Notes: generated from the letters alone by a model not told the origin. A DNA stretch of 64,000 bases from Nocardioides sp. cx-173 (GCF_021117365.1 NZ_CP088262.1:2065001-2129000), one strand, 5' to 3'; counted from the stretch's first letter, positions 1-12,291 are shown. Numbers and translations: made by a program.

Positions 1-1650
<1,650 letters not shown>

Positions 1651-1781
1651 CCCCACAAACCCTCAACCAAAACCACAACCACCTGCTACTCAACGTATGC
1701 ACGCGTCCACTACAAGACCACCCCACCCGGTGGCCCCCCAACTAACACGGGGGACCAGACCGGGTAATATGGGGTCATAGA

Positions 1782-1899
1782 GTTACGGCGGCCATAGCGT
1801 CAGGGAAACACCCGGTCCCATCCCGAACCCGGAAGTTAAGCCTGACAGCGCCAATGGTACTGCACCCGAGAGGCTGTGGGAGAGTAGGACGCCGCCGGA
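1782..1899 (+). rRNA. rrf: 5S ribosomal RNA
   Basis: About 118 nt starting GTTACGGCGGCCATAGCG and ending with the complementary CGCCGCCGGA, which closes helix I. It contains the conserved CCCATCCCGAACCCGGAAG and GGGAGAGTAGGACGCCGCC segments. It follows the 23S gene by about 130 nt in the usual 23S-5S order, so it is the distal part of an rrn operon. Ends are set by helix I pairing and may be off by one or two bases. Confidence 0.96.
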
Positions 1900-1907
1900 C
1901 AATTCTT

Positions 1908-1944
1908 GAAGTAGGGCCATCCATTCGTGGATGGCCCTACTTTC
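1908..1944 (+). terminator. rrn operon intrinsic terminator
   Basis: A perfect 13-bp stem (1911-1923 with 1928-1940) capped by the stable tetraloop TTCG and followed by TTTCATTT. A-U and G-U pairs extend the stem at its base. It lies 9 nt after the 5S end and is a classic rho-independent terminator for the rRNA operon. Confidence 0.9.
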
Positions 1945-2165
1945 ATTTAGGTTCTCGTCAAGCCTGATCCGGTGATCGCTCGACGAGCCGGCGGCCCCCT
2001 CTGGCGGTTGAGGTGGGATAATTGAAGCCCAGCCGCGGTCATCCGTGCAATATGACTGTGTATCCATCCGCGCAGATTGCGGCATGAGGGGACGCGACCT
2101 ACGAGCCGTTCGTCGGCGACAGTTCCAGTCCGTCGCCCTAGTCGACTCAAGGAGCAGTACCTAAC

Positions 2166-2669
2166 GTGGACACCCCGCCAGCCGCCGCGGTGGACATCGC
2201 AGCTGCTCGTGCCATGTGGGCGGCGTATGCCGCTGCCCACCCCGAACGGGTACGGGCATGCCCGGAGTACACCGTCGAGCAGTTCGGCGACTCCCGCCGT
2301 TTGGCCGATGAGCTCTTGGCGGCTGTGACCGACGGACCGAAGCGGGCCACGTCCGAGTTGGTGACGGAGTTCCGCGCACGCGGCGACGACCTCCCACGCG
2401 TCGGGTCCCACTGGGTGGCGTGCGACGGCTCCGGGTCGCCTCGCGTGGTGCTGCGCAGCATCGAACTGCGAATCGGCACGTTCGACGAAGTCGATGAGCG
2501 GTTCGCCTACGACGAGGGCGAGGACGATCGATCCCTGTCGAGCTGGCAGTCCGAGCACCGTTGCTATTGGCAGCGCGCCTGCTCCGCCCGAGGCGCGGAG
2601 TGGTCAGAGCAGGACGAGATCGTCCTCGAGCGCTTCGCGATTGTCTGGCCACCAGAACTGGTTGGCTGA
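2166..2669 (+). CDS. ASCH domain protein
   Basis: A 167-residue protein starting at GTG 2166. The C-terminal half (about residues 85-160) has the ASCH/YhfF-like pattern: a strand ending in LRSIELRIGTFDEVD, then FAYDEGEDDRSLSSWQSEH, then a final hydrophobic strand. ASCH domains share the PUA-like fold and are thought to bind RNA or nucleotides; some members hydrolyse modified nucleosides. The N-terminal 80 residues are helical and resemble the usual extension in YhfF-like proteins. It stands alone between the rRNA operon and a transposase remnant, so context gives no partner. The fold assignment rests on pattern recognition; the molecular function is unknown. Confidence 0.8.
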   Translation: MDTPPAAAVDIAAARAMWAAYAAAHPERVRACPEYTVEQFGDSRRLADELLAAVTDGPKRATSELVTEFRARGDDLPRVGSHWVACDGSGSPRVVLRSIELRIGTFDEVDERFAYDEGEDDRSLSSWQSEHRCYWQRACSARGAEWSEQDEIVLERFAIVWPPELVG

Positions 2670-2758
2670 GCGCGTCAGTCTCGCTGAGTTGCCCTTCCGA
2701 GAGTGGGCTCTGACCCGCCCGCGCGCTGAATTCGGCCCTGTGCCGCGGGGACACCCGA

Positions 2759-3383
2759 TTAGCGCCGTAGCGAGGGCAGAGCGCGGTCCTTCCGGTCGTT
2801 GTGGACGCTGGTTCCGGGGTCGTAGCCGTCTCGGTGGGGCAGGCCTACGCCGTGGCGGTCGGTGAGCCAGGTACGCAACAAGTTGGCGTAGCGGCTGGTG
2901 TCGTCGGTGCTGTTGAGGTGGAGGCGGACCGGGCCGAGCATGAGGGTGGTACGGCGCTGGTTGCGCAGGACGAAGGACCGCGAGTCGAGGTAGTCGCGCA
3001 CGACCCCCAGTTGGACGTCGAGGGCGGCGGTCGAGTGGTGCTGGGCAGCAGTTTGGCGAGGCCCGACCTGGTGGATCACGAGGTCGGAGTTGGCGGCTAC
3101 CCAGGTTCGCGAGCTCACGACCTTGGGGTGCTGGACGTTCGCGGCGAACTTGTCCCAGCCGGCGAGGGTCTGGAAGGCCTCGTTGAGGGCCTCAGCCCGC
3201 TTGGAACCCCAGCGCGAGACCATTGTCGGTGGTCAGCGCCTCGAAGGCGTTCTCGCGCAGGTGGTGCTCGCAGCGCGTCACGAATGGATCCGGGAAGGAC
3301 GGAGCTGGGTGGGCTGGCCAGACACCTGACGGACGGCGTTGCCGATCTCGGCCGCGTTGTCGGTCATCGCTCTCACACGTCAA
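2759..3383 (-). pseudogene. frameshifted transposase-like remnant
   Basis: Three overlapping minus-strand frames read as one damaged protein. Upstream (about 3300-3383) one frame gives DNAAEIGNAVRQVSGQPTQ. The next frame gives PDPFVTRCEHHLRENAFEAL (about 3225-3290). The reading then shifts near 3220 to a frame that continues SRWGSKRAEALNEAF through SFVLRNQRRTTLMLG and stops at 2759. The C-terminal R-N-Q-R-R-T...ML...LHLN block resembles the end of a class of actinobacterial transposases, but I cannot name the family. At least two frameshifts and no clear start make it a relic. No terminal inverted repeats were seen. It could also be a decayed non-transposase gene. Confidence 0.5.
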
Positions 3384-3505
3384 TCGCGGAAGGGCCGGCA
3401 GGTGTCCACAGCGGTGCCTTGTGACGCTCCCTCTCCACAGGGGGTGCGGCTATGGGCAGCCATGGTCGGCGAACCCTGCGAGCGTTCCTCTCGGAGGTGG
3501 TGCGC

Positions 3506-3862
3506 ATGTCGGCGCAGACGACAGAGGGCGGCGTCGAGGTCGCCAACGAGGTGCGGCTCGTGGGGCGGATTTCCCGCGACCCGGAGCTGAAGGAGCTGCC
3601 CAGTGGCGACTCGGTGTGGACGTTCCGGGTGGTCGTGCCGCGGGCGCCCGCGGCGGCGCGGCCGCACCAGAGCGTGGACGCCCTCGAGTGCTGCGTGTGG
3701 AGCGGGCGTCTCAGGCGCTCGGTCGCCGGCTGGCGTGCGGGTGACCGGGTGGCCGTGGAGGGCAGCCTGCGGCGTCGGTTCTTCCGCTCCGGTCACGGCG
3801 TTGCCTCCCTGGTGGAGGTCGAGGTCAGCGCCGGACGGCTCATCCGTCGTGCAGCGACCTGA
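3506..3862 (+). CDS. SSB-fold single-stranded DNA-binding protein (short paralogue)
   Basis: A 118-residue protein starting at ATG 3506 behind GGAGGTGG. Residues 12-115 form an OB fold of the SSB type: NEVRLVGRISRDPELKELPS, then SVWTFRVVVPR, a central VDALECCVWSGRLRR and a terminal VAVEGSLRRRFF. It lacks the Gly/Pro-rich linker and acidic DDDIPF-like tail of the housekeeping SSB, so it is a short paralogue of the kind linked to competence or accessory DNA metabolism in actinobacteria. It is not the essential replicative SSB, which normally sits with rpsF and rpsR. Its end overlaps the convergent DUF1015 gene by 23 bp. Confidence 0.82.
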   Translation: MSAQTTEGGVEVANEVRLVGRISRDPELKELPSGDSVWTFRVVVPRAPAAARPHQSVDALECCVWSGRLRRSVAGWRAGDRVAVEGSLRRRFFRSGHGVASLVEVEVSAGRLIRRAAT

Positions 3863-4967
3863 TCAGCACGCCGAGGCTGGGCTTGGGCTGGAACGACGTG
3901 GCCTTCTCGGGCAGCAGCCGGTCGTTGCGCACGATCCGCAGGATCCGGTCGACGAGCGGGGCCGGCATGAGCACGGCCACCCCGACATCGGGACTGACCT
4001 GAGCCAGGGCGTCGTCGACCGTGTGGTGGTACCGGATGTCGCGCGGGCCGTAGGGGAGCGCGGGGATGAGCTGGTCGTGGAGGAGCTGGACGGCCGTCCG
4101 GTCCGGCGGCACGGTGACCTTGAGTACCGCCCAGCGGTCGCTGTCGGTGACGACCAGGTGATCGGGGTCGAGAGCGGCGACGGCCGCCTCCGCGGTGGTC
4201 TCCTCGACGCCCATGCCCACACCGGCCGCCGCCGCGAGCACGTCGTCGACGGAGGTGCCGGTCAGCACCCGGTGGATCGCGCCGAGGAAGAGCGGGGTGT
4301 CCTCCTGGTCCACGAGCATGGCCAGCCCGTAGTCGCTGGCGCTGCCCGGGTCCCGGGTGTGCAGCCGCAGGTAGGCGGCGTAGCGGTGGTGGCCGTCGGC
4401 GATGAGGGCGGTCTCGTCCGCGAGCAGGTCCGCGATGGCGGCGAGGTCGCCGGGGTCGCGGATCGGCCAGACCCGGTGCTGCTGGCCGTTGCGGTCGGTG
4501 AAGTCGTGCTCCGGAGGGTGGCGCTGCACGCGGGCGAGGAGGGCCCGCAACGGAGCCGGGCCGCGGTGTACCAGCAGGATGGGCGCCGGATTCAGCTGCA
4601 TCTGCGACATCCGGTCCGCCAGGTCGTCGGCCTGGGCCGGGTAGACGCCCTCGTGCGGCAGGATCGCGCGGTCCTCGGCGCGGGCGGCGCGTCGCGAGAC
4701 GTCGAGCAGGCCCACGAGGCCGCGGATCGTGATGCCTGCCGCGGTGTACTCGTGCAGGTAGAGCGCGGGCTCCTCGTCCCTGGTCAGCTGGCCCTGGGCC
4801 CGCCACCGCTCCAGGCGCGCCGCGACGTCCCGATACGGACGCGCGAAGGCACGCGCCGAGCTGGGGTCTCCGATGCGCGAGGGCGCCAACATCAGGGCCC
4901 GGAAGGGGACCAGGCGCAGCGGACCGCCGACGTACGGCGGGGTGACCACGGCGCTGGACTCCATCAT
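3840..4967 (-). CDS. DUF1015 family protein (SerK-related)
   Basis: A 375-residue protein. It shows the DUF1015 hallmarks: the N-terminal LRLVPFRALMLAP segment, a central ALYLHEYTAAGITIRGLVGL and the strongly conserved ADGHHRYAAYLRLH segment (about residue 190). DUF1015 proteins are related to the ADP-dependent serine kinase SerK of Thermococcus, but most bacterial members have no tested activity. It is divergent from the HAD phosphatase gene across only 46 bp, an arrangement that suggests shared promoter space. The C-terminus overlaps the SSB-like gene tail to tail. Family assignment is secure; substrate is unknown. Confidence 0.85.
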   Translation of the reverse strand: MMESSAVVTPPYVGGPLRLVPFRALMLAPSRIGDPSSARAFARPYRDVAARLERWRAQGQLTRDEEPALYLHEYTAAGITIRGLVGLLDVSRRAARAEDRAILPHEGVYPAQADDLADRMSQMQLNPAPILLVHRGPAPLRALLARVQRHPPEHDFTDRNGQQHRVWPIRDPGDLAAIADLLADETALIADGHHRYAAYLRLHTRDPGSASDYGLAMLVDQEDTPLFLGAIHRVLTGTSVDDVLAAAAGVGMGVEETTAEAAVAALDPDHLVVTDSDRWAVLKVTVPPDRTAVQLLHDQLIPALPYGPRDIRYHHTVDDALAQVSPDVGVAVLMPAPLVDRILRIVRNDRLLPEKATSFQPKPSLGVLIRSLHDG

Positions 4968-5013
4968 CGCATCGTAGGGTGCGCGGACCAGTCCACCTCA
5001 CGAGGAGGCCCGC

Positions 5014-6009
5014 ATGCTCGGCGTGTCCGGCACCAGCCTGTCCACCGACTACGACCTGGCGATGCTCGATCTGGACGGGGTGGTCTACATCGGACCGGAC
5101 GCCGTGCCGGGCGCGGCCGGCCACCTGGACCGGGTGCGCGAGTCCGGGATGCGGCTGGCCTTCATCACCAACAACGCCGCCCGGCCACCGCAGGCCGTCG
5201 CGGCCCACCTGCAGGAGCTGGGGGTCACGGCGAGGCCCGAGGACGTGGTCACCTCCGCGCAGGCCGCGGCCCGGGTGCTGGTGGACCGCCTCGGCACGGG
5301 CGCCCGGGTGGTGCTCCTGGGCGCCGCCGGCCTGGAGGAGGCGCTCGCCGCCGAGGGCCTGGTGGCGACGCACGTGGAGGACGACGACGCGGTGGCGCTG
5401 GTGACCGGCTACGGGCCGGAGGTGCGCTGGCGCCACATCATGCGGGCCGCGGTGCGGGTGCGCGAGGGGCTCTGGTGGGTGGCGAGCAACACCGACTACA
5501 CGATCCCCACCGCCTACGGCGTCGCGCCGGGCCACGGCGTGCTGGTGGACACCCTGTCCCGCTTCGCGGGGGTCTCGCCGGTCGTCGCCGGGAAGCCGGA
5601 GCGGCCGCTGCTCGACGAGACCGTGCGCCGCGTCGGCGGGCGCCGCCCGCTCATGGTCGGGGACCGCCTGGACACCGACATCGAGGGCGCCCGCAATGCC
5701 GGGATCGACTCGCTGCTGGTGCTGACCGGGGTCACCGGGCTGCCCGAGCTGGTCGCGGCGCGCCCGCAGGAGCGACCGACGTACCTCGCCCGCGACCTGG
5801 GTGGGCTGCTGCGGGCCCACGAGGCGCCCAGCCGGGCCGACGACGGGTGGGAGCTCGGCGGGTGGCGAGCGCGGGTCGCCGACGGACGCCTGGAGGTGTC
5901 CGGCTCCGGGGAGGCAGAGGCGTGGTGGGCGGTCGTCGCGTGCGCGGCGTGGGCCCACGTCGACGGGGGCGGGGACGTGCCCGTCGCCGACGACCTGGTG
6001 GCGCCCTGA
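5014..6009 (+). CDS. HAD-IIA phosphatase, probable glycerol-3-phosphate phosphatase
   Basis: A 331-residue protein starting at ATG 5014 behind GAGGAGG. The HAD core is visible: motif I LAMLDLDGVVYIG (about residues 16-28), motif II AFITNNAARPP, a cap domain, the lysine of motif III in VVAGKPERPLLDE, and motif IV GDRLDTDIEGARNAG. This is the NagD-type HAD-IIA subfamily. Its place directly upstream of a short hypothetical gene and tlyA matches Mycobacterium tuberculosis Rv1692, a glycerol-3-phosphate phosphatase used in lipid recycling. A C-terminal extension (about residues 275-331) is also in keeping with that group. Substrate is inferred from synteny and family. Confidence 0.85.
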   Translation: MLGVSGTSLSTDYDLAMLDLDGVVYIGPDAVPGAAGHLDRVRESGMRLAFITNNAARPPQAVAAHLQELGVTARPEDVVTSAQAAARVLVDRLGTGARVVLLGAAGLEEALAAEGLVATHVEDDDAVALVTGYGPEVRWRHIMRAAVRVREGLWWVASNTDYTIPTAYGVAPGHGVLVDTLSRFAGVSPVVAGKPERPLLDETVRRVGGRRPLMVGDRLDTDIEGARNAGIDSLLVLTGVTGLPELVAARPQERPTYLARDLGGLLRAHEAPSRADDGWELGGWRARVADGRLEVSGSGEAEAWWAVVACAAWAHVDGGGDVPVADDLVAP

Positions 6010-6043
6010 CGGGCGGACCCCGGCGGCCGGTAGCCTCGGAGCC

Positions 6044-6337
6044 ATGACGCAGGAGCCCGTGCACGACGAGCACGACGCCGGGGACCAGCCCGGTGACCTC
6101 GAGGTCTCCCACGACCTGCCGGAGCGGGAGCGGGTGCGCACCGGCGACGAGCGGGTCGACGCCGTCCTGGCCGAGATCGAGGACCTGCGCGACCGGCCCG
6201 TGGAGGAGCACGTCGCGGCGTTCGAGCAGGCGCACGACAAGCTGCGCCGGGCCCTGGACGAGGTGCCCCCGGCGACGACGAGCGAGGCGAGCACTCCCAC
6301 GGGGATGACGAAGCCCCTGCCCGCAGACCCGGCGTAG
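6044..6337 (+). CDS. small acidic conserved hypothetical protein
   Basis: A 97-residue, strongly acidic protein with a predicted helical middle (RVDAVLAEIEDLRD through HDKLRRALDEV) and disordered ends; no catalytic motif. TAGCCT at 6031-6036 lies 7 nt before the ATG, so the gene probably also has its own leaderless promoter. It occupies the slot of the small Rv1693-type gene between the HAD phosphatase and tlyA in related genomes. It ends 8 nt before tlyA, so co-transcription is likely. Function unknown. Confidence 0.75.
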   Translation: MTQEPVHDEHDAGDQPGDLEVSHDLPERERVRTGDERVDAVLAEIEDLRDRPVEEHVAAFEQAHDKLRRALDEVPPATTSEASTPTGMTKPLPADPA

Positions 6338-6345
6338 GCGGCGCC

Positions 6346-7185
6346 ATGCCACCGCGCCGACTCCGCCTCGACGCCGAGCTGGTGCGCCGGGGCCTGGCCA
6401 GGAGCCGGGACCACGCCAGCGAGCTGATCGCGGCGGGTCGGGTCAAGGTGTCCGGCGCGGTCGCCGGCAAGCCGGCGACCGGCGTGACGACCGACGTCGC
6501 GATCGTGGTGAGCGACGACCCGGACCGCCCCGACTACGCCTCCCGCGGCGGCCACAAGCTGGCCGGCGCCCTCGCGGCGTTCGGGCCGCTCGGTCTCGAG
6601 GTGGCCGGGCGGCGCTGCCTGGACGCCGGCGCGTCCACCGGCGGGTTCACCGACGTGCTCCTGCGCGCCGGGGCGGCGCAGGTCGTGGCGGTCGACGTCG
6701 GGTACGGGCAGCTGGTCTGGCGCCTGCAGAACGACGAGCGCGTGGTGGTCCACGACCGCACCAACGTCCGGGAGCTGACGCCCGAGCTGATCGGAGGTCC
6801 GGTCGACCTGGTGGTGGGGGACCTGTCGTTCATCTCCCTGCCGCTGGTCCTGGACGCGCTGATCGGGGTGACCCGTGAGGACGGTGACCTGGCGCTCATG
6901 GTGAAGCCGCAGTTCGAGGTGGGCAAGGACCGCATCCCCAAGGGCGGGGTCGTGCGCGACCCGGGGCTCCGGGCGGAGGCGGTCATCGGCGTGGCCGAGG
7001 CGGCCGCCACGCGGGGCTGGGGCGCCGTCCACGTGGCGACCAGCCCGTTGCCCGGGCCCTCGGGGAACGTGGAGTTCTTCCTCTGGCTGCGGCGTGGCCC
7101 CGCGACGCTCACCGAAGAAGAGATCCACACCTGCGTGCGCCGAGCCACGGCGCCGGGGGTGCCGGGTGAGAGGGTGGAGCCGTGA
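6346..7185 (+). CDS. tlyA: TlyA 16S/23S rRNA 2'-O-methyltransferase
   Basis: A 279-residue protein. Residues 5-65 form an S4 RNA-binding domain (RLDAELVRRGLARSRDHASE). The rest is an FtsJ-like Rossmann methyltransferase with SAM-binding CLDAGASTGGFTDVLL (about residue 91) and the conserved VVGDLSFISLPLVLDAL and VKPQFEVGK segments. TlyA methylates cytidine 2'-OH groups in 16S helix 44 and 23S helix 69 and thereby creates the binding site for capreomycin and viomycin. Its stop overlaps the nadK start by 4 bp, so translation is coupled. It shares the core cluster with nadK and recN, as in mycobacteria. Confidence 0.95.
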   Translation: MPPRRLRLDAELVRRGLARSRDHASELIAAGRVKVSGAVAGKPATGVTTDVAIVVSDDPDRPDYASRGGHKLAGALAAFGPLGLEVAGRRCLDAGASTGGFTDVLLRAGAAQVVAVDVGYGQLVWRLQNDERVVVHDRTNVRELTPELIGGPVDLVVGDLSFISLPLVLDALIGVTREDGDLALMVKPQFEVGKDRIPKGGVVRDPGLRAEAVIGVAEAAATRGWGAVHVATSPLPGPSGNVEFFLWLRRGPATLTEEEIHTCVRRATAPGVPGERVEP

Positions 7186-8129
7186 CCGACCACTCGCCCG
7201 TGCGCCGGGTCCTCGTGCTCGCCCACACGGGGCGCGAGGAGGCCCGCGACGTCGCCCGTGCCTTCTGCAAGGGCCTCACCGGCGAGGGCATCATCGTGCG
7301 GCTCCTGGCCGACGAGGCGGCCGACCTGGGGCTGGACCCGGTCGACTACGACCCCTGCATCGAGCTCACGGAGTCCGAGACCGACGCGAGCAGGGACTGC
7401 GAGATCACCTTGGTGATCGGCGGGGACGGCTCGATCCTGCGCGCCGCCGAGGTGACCCACGAGAGCCTTACCCCGGTCCTCGGCGTCAACCTGGGCCACG
7501 TGGGGTTCCTCGCGGAGGCCGAGCAGGACGACGTGGAGTCCACGCTCGCCGCGATCGTCGCTCGCGACTACACGCTCGAGGACCGGATGACGCTCGATGT
7601 CCGCGTCTACCGTGACGGTGAGCTGGTCACCAGCACCTTCGCGGTCAACGAGGCGAGCGTCGAGAAGGCCGCCCGCCAGCGGATGCTCGAGGTCGTCCTC
7701 GGCATCGACGGACGACCGCTGTCTCGCTGGGGCTGCGACGGCGTGGTGTGTGCGACCCCCACCGGCTCGACGGCCTACAACTTCAGCGCCGGCGGCCCCA
7801 TCGTGTGGCCGAGCGTCGAGGCGATGTGCATCGTGCCGCTGAGCGCTCACGCCCTGTTCGCCCGGCCCCTGGTCGTCGCTCCGACCTCGGTCGTGGCCAT
7901 CGAGGTGCTCGCACGCACCGAGGGTGCCGGCGTGCTCTGGTGCGACGGCCGCCGCACGGTCGACCTGCCACCCGGAGCCCGGATCGAGGTGCGCCGCGGC
8001 ACCCAGCCGGTCCGGTTGGTCCGACTGCACGAGGCGCCGTTCACCGACCGCCTGGTGGCGAAGTTCGGGCTGCCCGTCGAGGGCTGGCGCGGCCCGGCCG
8101 AGCGCCGCTTCCGCGGGGAGGAGGCATGA
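7182..8129 (+). CDS. nadK: NAD kinase
   Basis: A 315-residue ATP/polyphosphate NAD kinase that makes NADP. It carries the signature GGDGS in TLVIGGDGSILRAAE (about residue 85), the NLGHVGFLAE segment, and the NAD-binding TPTGSTAYNFSAGGPIV (about residues 193-209). Length is normal for actinobacterial enzymes. The GTG start at 7182 overlaps the tlyA stop and the TGA overlaps the recN ATG, placing nadK in the middle of a tightly coupled tlyA-nadK-recN operon. Confidence 0.96.
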   Translation: MTDHSPVRRVLVLAHTGREEARDVARAFCKGLTGEGIIVRLLADEAADLGLDPVDYDPCIELTESETDASRDCEITLVIGGDGSILRAAEVTHESLTPVLGVNLGHVGFLAEAEQDDVESTLAAIVARDYTLEDRMTLDVRVYRDGELVTSTFAVNEASVEKAARQRMLEVVLGIDGRPLSRWGCDGVVCATPTGSTAYNFSAGGPIVWPSVEAMCIVPLSAHALFARPLVVAPTSVVAIEVLARTEGAGVLWCDGRRTVDLPPGARIEVRRGTQPVRLVRLHEAPFTDRLVAKFGLPVEGWRGPAERRFRGEEA

Positions 8130-9874
8130 TCGAGGAGATCCGCATCGGATCCCTCGGGGTGATCGACTCCTCCGCGCTCGAGCTCGGGCCCGGGCTCACG
8201 GTCATCACCGGCGAGACCGGCGCCGGCAAGACCATGATCGTCACCGCGCTCGGCCTGCTGCTGGGCGGGCGCGCCGACACGGGCGCGGTCCGCACCGGGT
8301 CGAAGACCGCTCGCGTCGAGGGCGTCGTGACCGTCTCCGACCTGCCCGGCCTGGCTGAGGCGGTCGAGGACGCCGGGGGAGTGGTGGAGGACGACCGGGT
8401 CGTCCTGGCCCGCAACGTCTCCGCCGAGGGCCGGTCCCGCGCGTTCGTCGGCGGCGCCTCGGTCCCGGTCGCCACCCTCGCCGAGGTCGCTCAGCCCCTG
8501 GTGGCGGTGCACGGCCAGTCCGACCAGCACCGCCTCCTGCAGGCGAGGGCCCAGCGTGAGGCGCTGGACCGGTTCGGGGGCGAGGCTCTGGGCGCTGCGG
8601 CCGCCTCCTACGCGCGGGTGCACGCGCGGCTGGAGGACGTCGAGTCCGAGCTGGTCGAGGTGGTCTCCAGCGCTCGGGAGCGGGCTCGCGAGGCCGACCT
8701 GCTGCGGTTCGGGCTCGAGGAGGTCGAGGCCGTCTCACCAGAGCCCGGCGAGGACGTGGAGCTGGCCGCCGAGGAGGCGCGGCTGGGGTTCTCCGACACC
8801 CTTCGTGCCGCGGCGGAGACGGCGCGTGAGGCGCTGAGCAGCGAGCAGGAGGCACCCGACGCGCTGGCCACGACGTCGGCTGCCCGCACCGCGCTGGACG
8901 GCGTGCGCGAGCACGATGCCGAGGCGGGCGAGCTCGCCGACCGGCTCGCCGAGGTCACCTACCTGCTCTCCGACGTGGCCGCCGACGTGGCGTCGTACGC
9001 CTCCCGCATCGACACCGACCCCGCCCGGCTCGCCGTGGTCTCCGAGCGCCGGGCCGCGCTCACCGCGCTCACCCGCAAGTACGGCGACAGCGTCGAGGAG
9101 GTCCTGGCGTGGGCGCAGGAGGCGTCCCAGCGGCTGCTGGACCTCGACTCCACCGACGACCGCATCGCCGAGCTCAAGGGCGAGCGCGAGACCCTGCGCA
9201 CCCAGTTGGCCCAGGCCGCCGCCGAGCTCTCCCGCCTGCGACAGGACGCCGCCGGACGGCTCGGCGACCAGGTCAGCGAGGAGCTGAGCCTGTTGGCGAT
9301 GCCGCACGCGCGGCTGACCGTCGCGGTGACCCAGACCGAGGCCGAGCCCAGCGAGGGGCGCCGGGCGCCGTTGCGGATCGGCGCGAGGTGGCTGCGCTAC
9401 TCCGCCCATGGCGTCGACGACGTGGAGCTCCTGCTCGCGGCCAACACCGGCTCCGAGCCGCGCCCGCTCGGCAAAGGGGCCTCGGGGGGCGAGCTGTCCC
9501 GGGTGATGCTCGCGATCGAGGTGTCCCTGGCGGGCACCAGCCCCGTGCCGACCTTCGTCTTCGACGAGGTGGACGCGGGCGTGGGGGGTGCGGCGGCCGT
9601 CGAGGTCGGACGCCGCCTGGCGCAGCTGGCCCGCACCGCGCAGGTCCTGGTCGTGACCCACCTGCCCCAGGTCGCCGCCTACGCCGACCGGCACGTCGTG
9701 GTCGAGAAGTCGAGCGACGGCTCGGTCACGAGCTCGGGCCTGACGGTCCTCGACGACGAGAGCCGCGAGCGCGAGCTGTCGCGGATGCTGGCCGGGCTCA
9801 CTGACTCCGACACCGCGCTGGCGCACGCCCGTGAGCTGCTCGAGGTGGCCCAGTCGGCGCGTGGACGCGGATAG
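8126..9874 (+). CDS. recN: DNA repair protein RecN
   Basis: A 582-residue SMC-like ATPase acting in double-strand break repair. The start at ATG 8126 is chosen because MIEEIRIGSLGVID is the conserved RecN N-terminus and the ATG overlaps the nadK stop; the frame is open further upstream only by chance. Walker A is ITGETGAGKTMIV (about residue 26). Two helical arms (about 150-370) flank a short hinge. The ABC signature is LGKGASGGELSRVMLA (about residue 450) and Walker B is FVFDEVDAGVGG. No LexA box was identified. Confidence 0.96.
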   Translation: MIEEIRIGSLGVIDSSALELGPGLTVITGETGAGKTMIVTALGLLLGGRADTGAVRTGSKTARVEGVVTVSDLPGLAEAVEDAGGVVEDDRVVLARNVSAEGRSRAFVGGASVPVATLAEVAQPLVAVHGQSDQHRLLQARAQREALDRFGGEALGAAAASYARVHARLEDVESELVEVVSSARERAREADLLRFGLEEVEAVSPEPGEDVELAAEEARLGFSDTLRAAAETAREALSSEQEAPDALATTSAARTALDGVREHDAEAGELADRLAEVTYLLSDVAADVASYASRIDTDPARLAVVSERRAALTALTRKYGDSVEEVLAWAQEASQRLLDLDSTDDRIAELKGERETLRTQLAQAAAELSRLRQDAAGRLGDQVSEELSLLAMPHARLTVAVTQTEAEPSEGRRAPLRIGARWLRYSAHGVDDVELLLAANTGSEPRPLGKGASGGELSRVMLAIEVSLAGTSPVPTFVFDEVDAGVGGAAAVEVGRRLAQLARTAQVLVVTHLPQVAAYADRHVVVEKSSDGSVTSSGLTVLDDESRERELSRMLAGLTDSDTALAHARELLEVAQSARGRG

Positions 9875-11602
<1,728 letters not shown>

Positions 11603-11628
11603 CCCGTCACCAACTGCACGACATCCCC

Positions 11629-11661
11629 GCTGACCCGTCAGAAAGTTTGTGACGGGTCAGC
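11629..11661. terminator. hairpin between pyrG and the Nudix gene
   Basis: A perfect 12-bp inverted repeat, GCTGACCCGTCA (11629-11640) and its complement (11650-11661), with a 9-nt loop GAAAGTTTG. A further direct copy of GACCCGTCA lies at 11601-11609, right at the pyrG stop. There is no T-run, so this is either a U-less terminator of the actinobacterial kind or an attenuating structure before the Nudix gene. Confidence 0.6.
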
Positions 11662-11694
11662 GTTGGCGAGGGGCGGACCGATAGCGTCGGTGGG

Positions 11695-12291
11695 GTGAGC
11701 AACCCGGAGATCGCGGACGTCGAGGAGCACTGGCCGGTCGAGGACAGCACCGAGGTGTACGACGGAGGCGGCTGGGTGGTGCGCGTCCGCGCCGACCGGG
11801 TACGCCGGCCGGGTCGCCCCGAGGAGCGGCCGTTCACGCGGGTGGTGGTCGAGCACCCAGGCGCGGCGGTCGTCCTCGCCGTGGACGAGGAGGACCGCGC
11901 CCTATGCCTGTGGCAGTACCGCCACCCGGTGGGCCGCCGGCTGGTGCAGCTCCCGGCGGGGCTGGTCGACGTCCCCGGCGAGGAGCCGGCGGAGGTGGCG
12001 CGTCGCGAGCTGCGTGAGGAGGCCGGGCTCGAGGCGGGCGATTGGACCCACCTGGCGACGATGCTCTCCTCTCCGGGCCTGACCGAGGAGCGGGCGCACT
12101 ACTACCTGGCGCGCGGACTCACCGACGTGGGCAGAGGCGACTTCGAGCTCGCGCACGAGGAGGCCGAGATGGAGGTCGGCTGGGTGCCGCTCGAGGAGCT
12201 GCGCGACGCCGTACTCTCCGGCGCGGTCGCCGACGCCCATGTGGCGATCGCGGTCCTCACAGCGCAGGCACGCGGGCTCACCTCCTCATGA
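11695..12291 (+). CDS. Nudix hydrolase, probable ADP-ribose pyrophosphatase
   Basis: A 198-residue Nudix protein. The Nudix box reads GLVDVPGEEPAEVARRELRE followed by EAGL (about residues 83-107), with one residue more than the canonical spacing between the first Gly and Glu, as in the Rv1700-type ADP-ribose pyrophosphatases. The preceding LCLWQYRHPVGRRLVQLPAG is typical of ADPRase N-domains. It occupies the Rv1700 position downstream of pyrG. TAGCGT at 11682-11687 lies 7 nt before the GTG start, suggesting a leaderless transcript. Substrate is inferred from family and synteny. Confidence 0.88.
   Translation: MSNPEIADVEEHWPVEDSTEVYDGGGWVVRVRADRVRRPGRPEERPFTRVVVEHPGAAVVLAVDEEDRALCLWQYRHPVGRRLVQLPAGLVDVPGEEPAEVARRELREEAGLEAGDWTHLATMLSSPGLTEERAHYYLARGLTDVGRGDFELAHEEAEMEVGWVPLEELRDAVLSGAVADAHVAIAVLTAQARGLTSS

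Noticed and set aside
3506..3862. Housekeeping ssb
   Set aside because: The acidic C-terminal tail is missing and rpsF/rpsR/rplI are not adjacent.
3793..7128. A minus-strand frame of more than 1100 codons
   Set aside because: It runs antisense to the HAD phosphatase and tlyA genes and is Arg/Pro-rich, the usual shadow of high-GC coding DNA.
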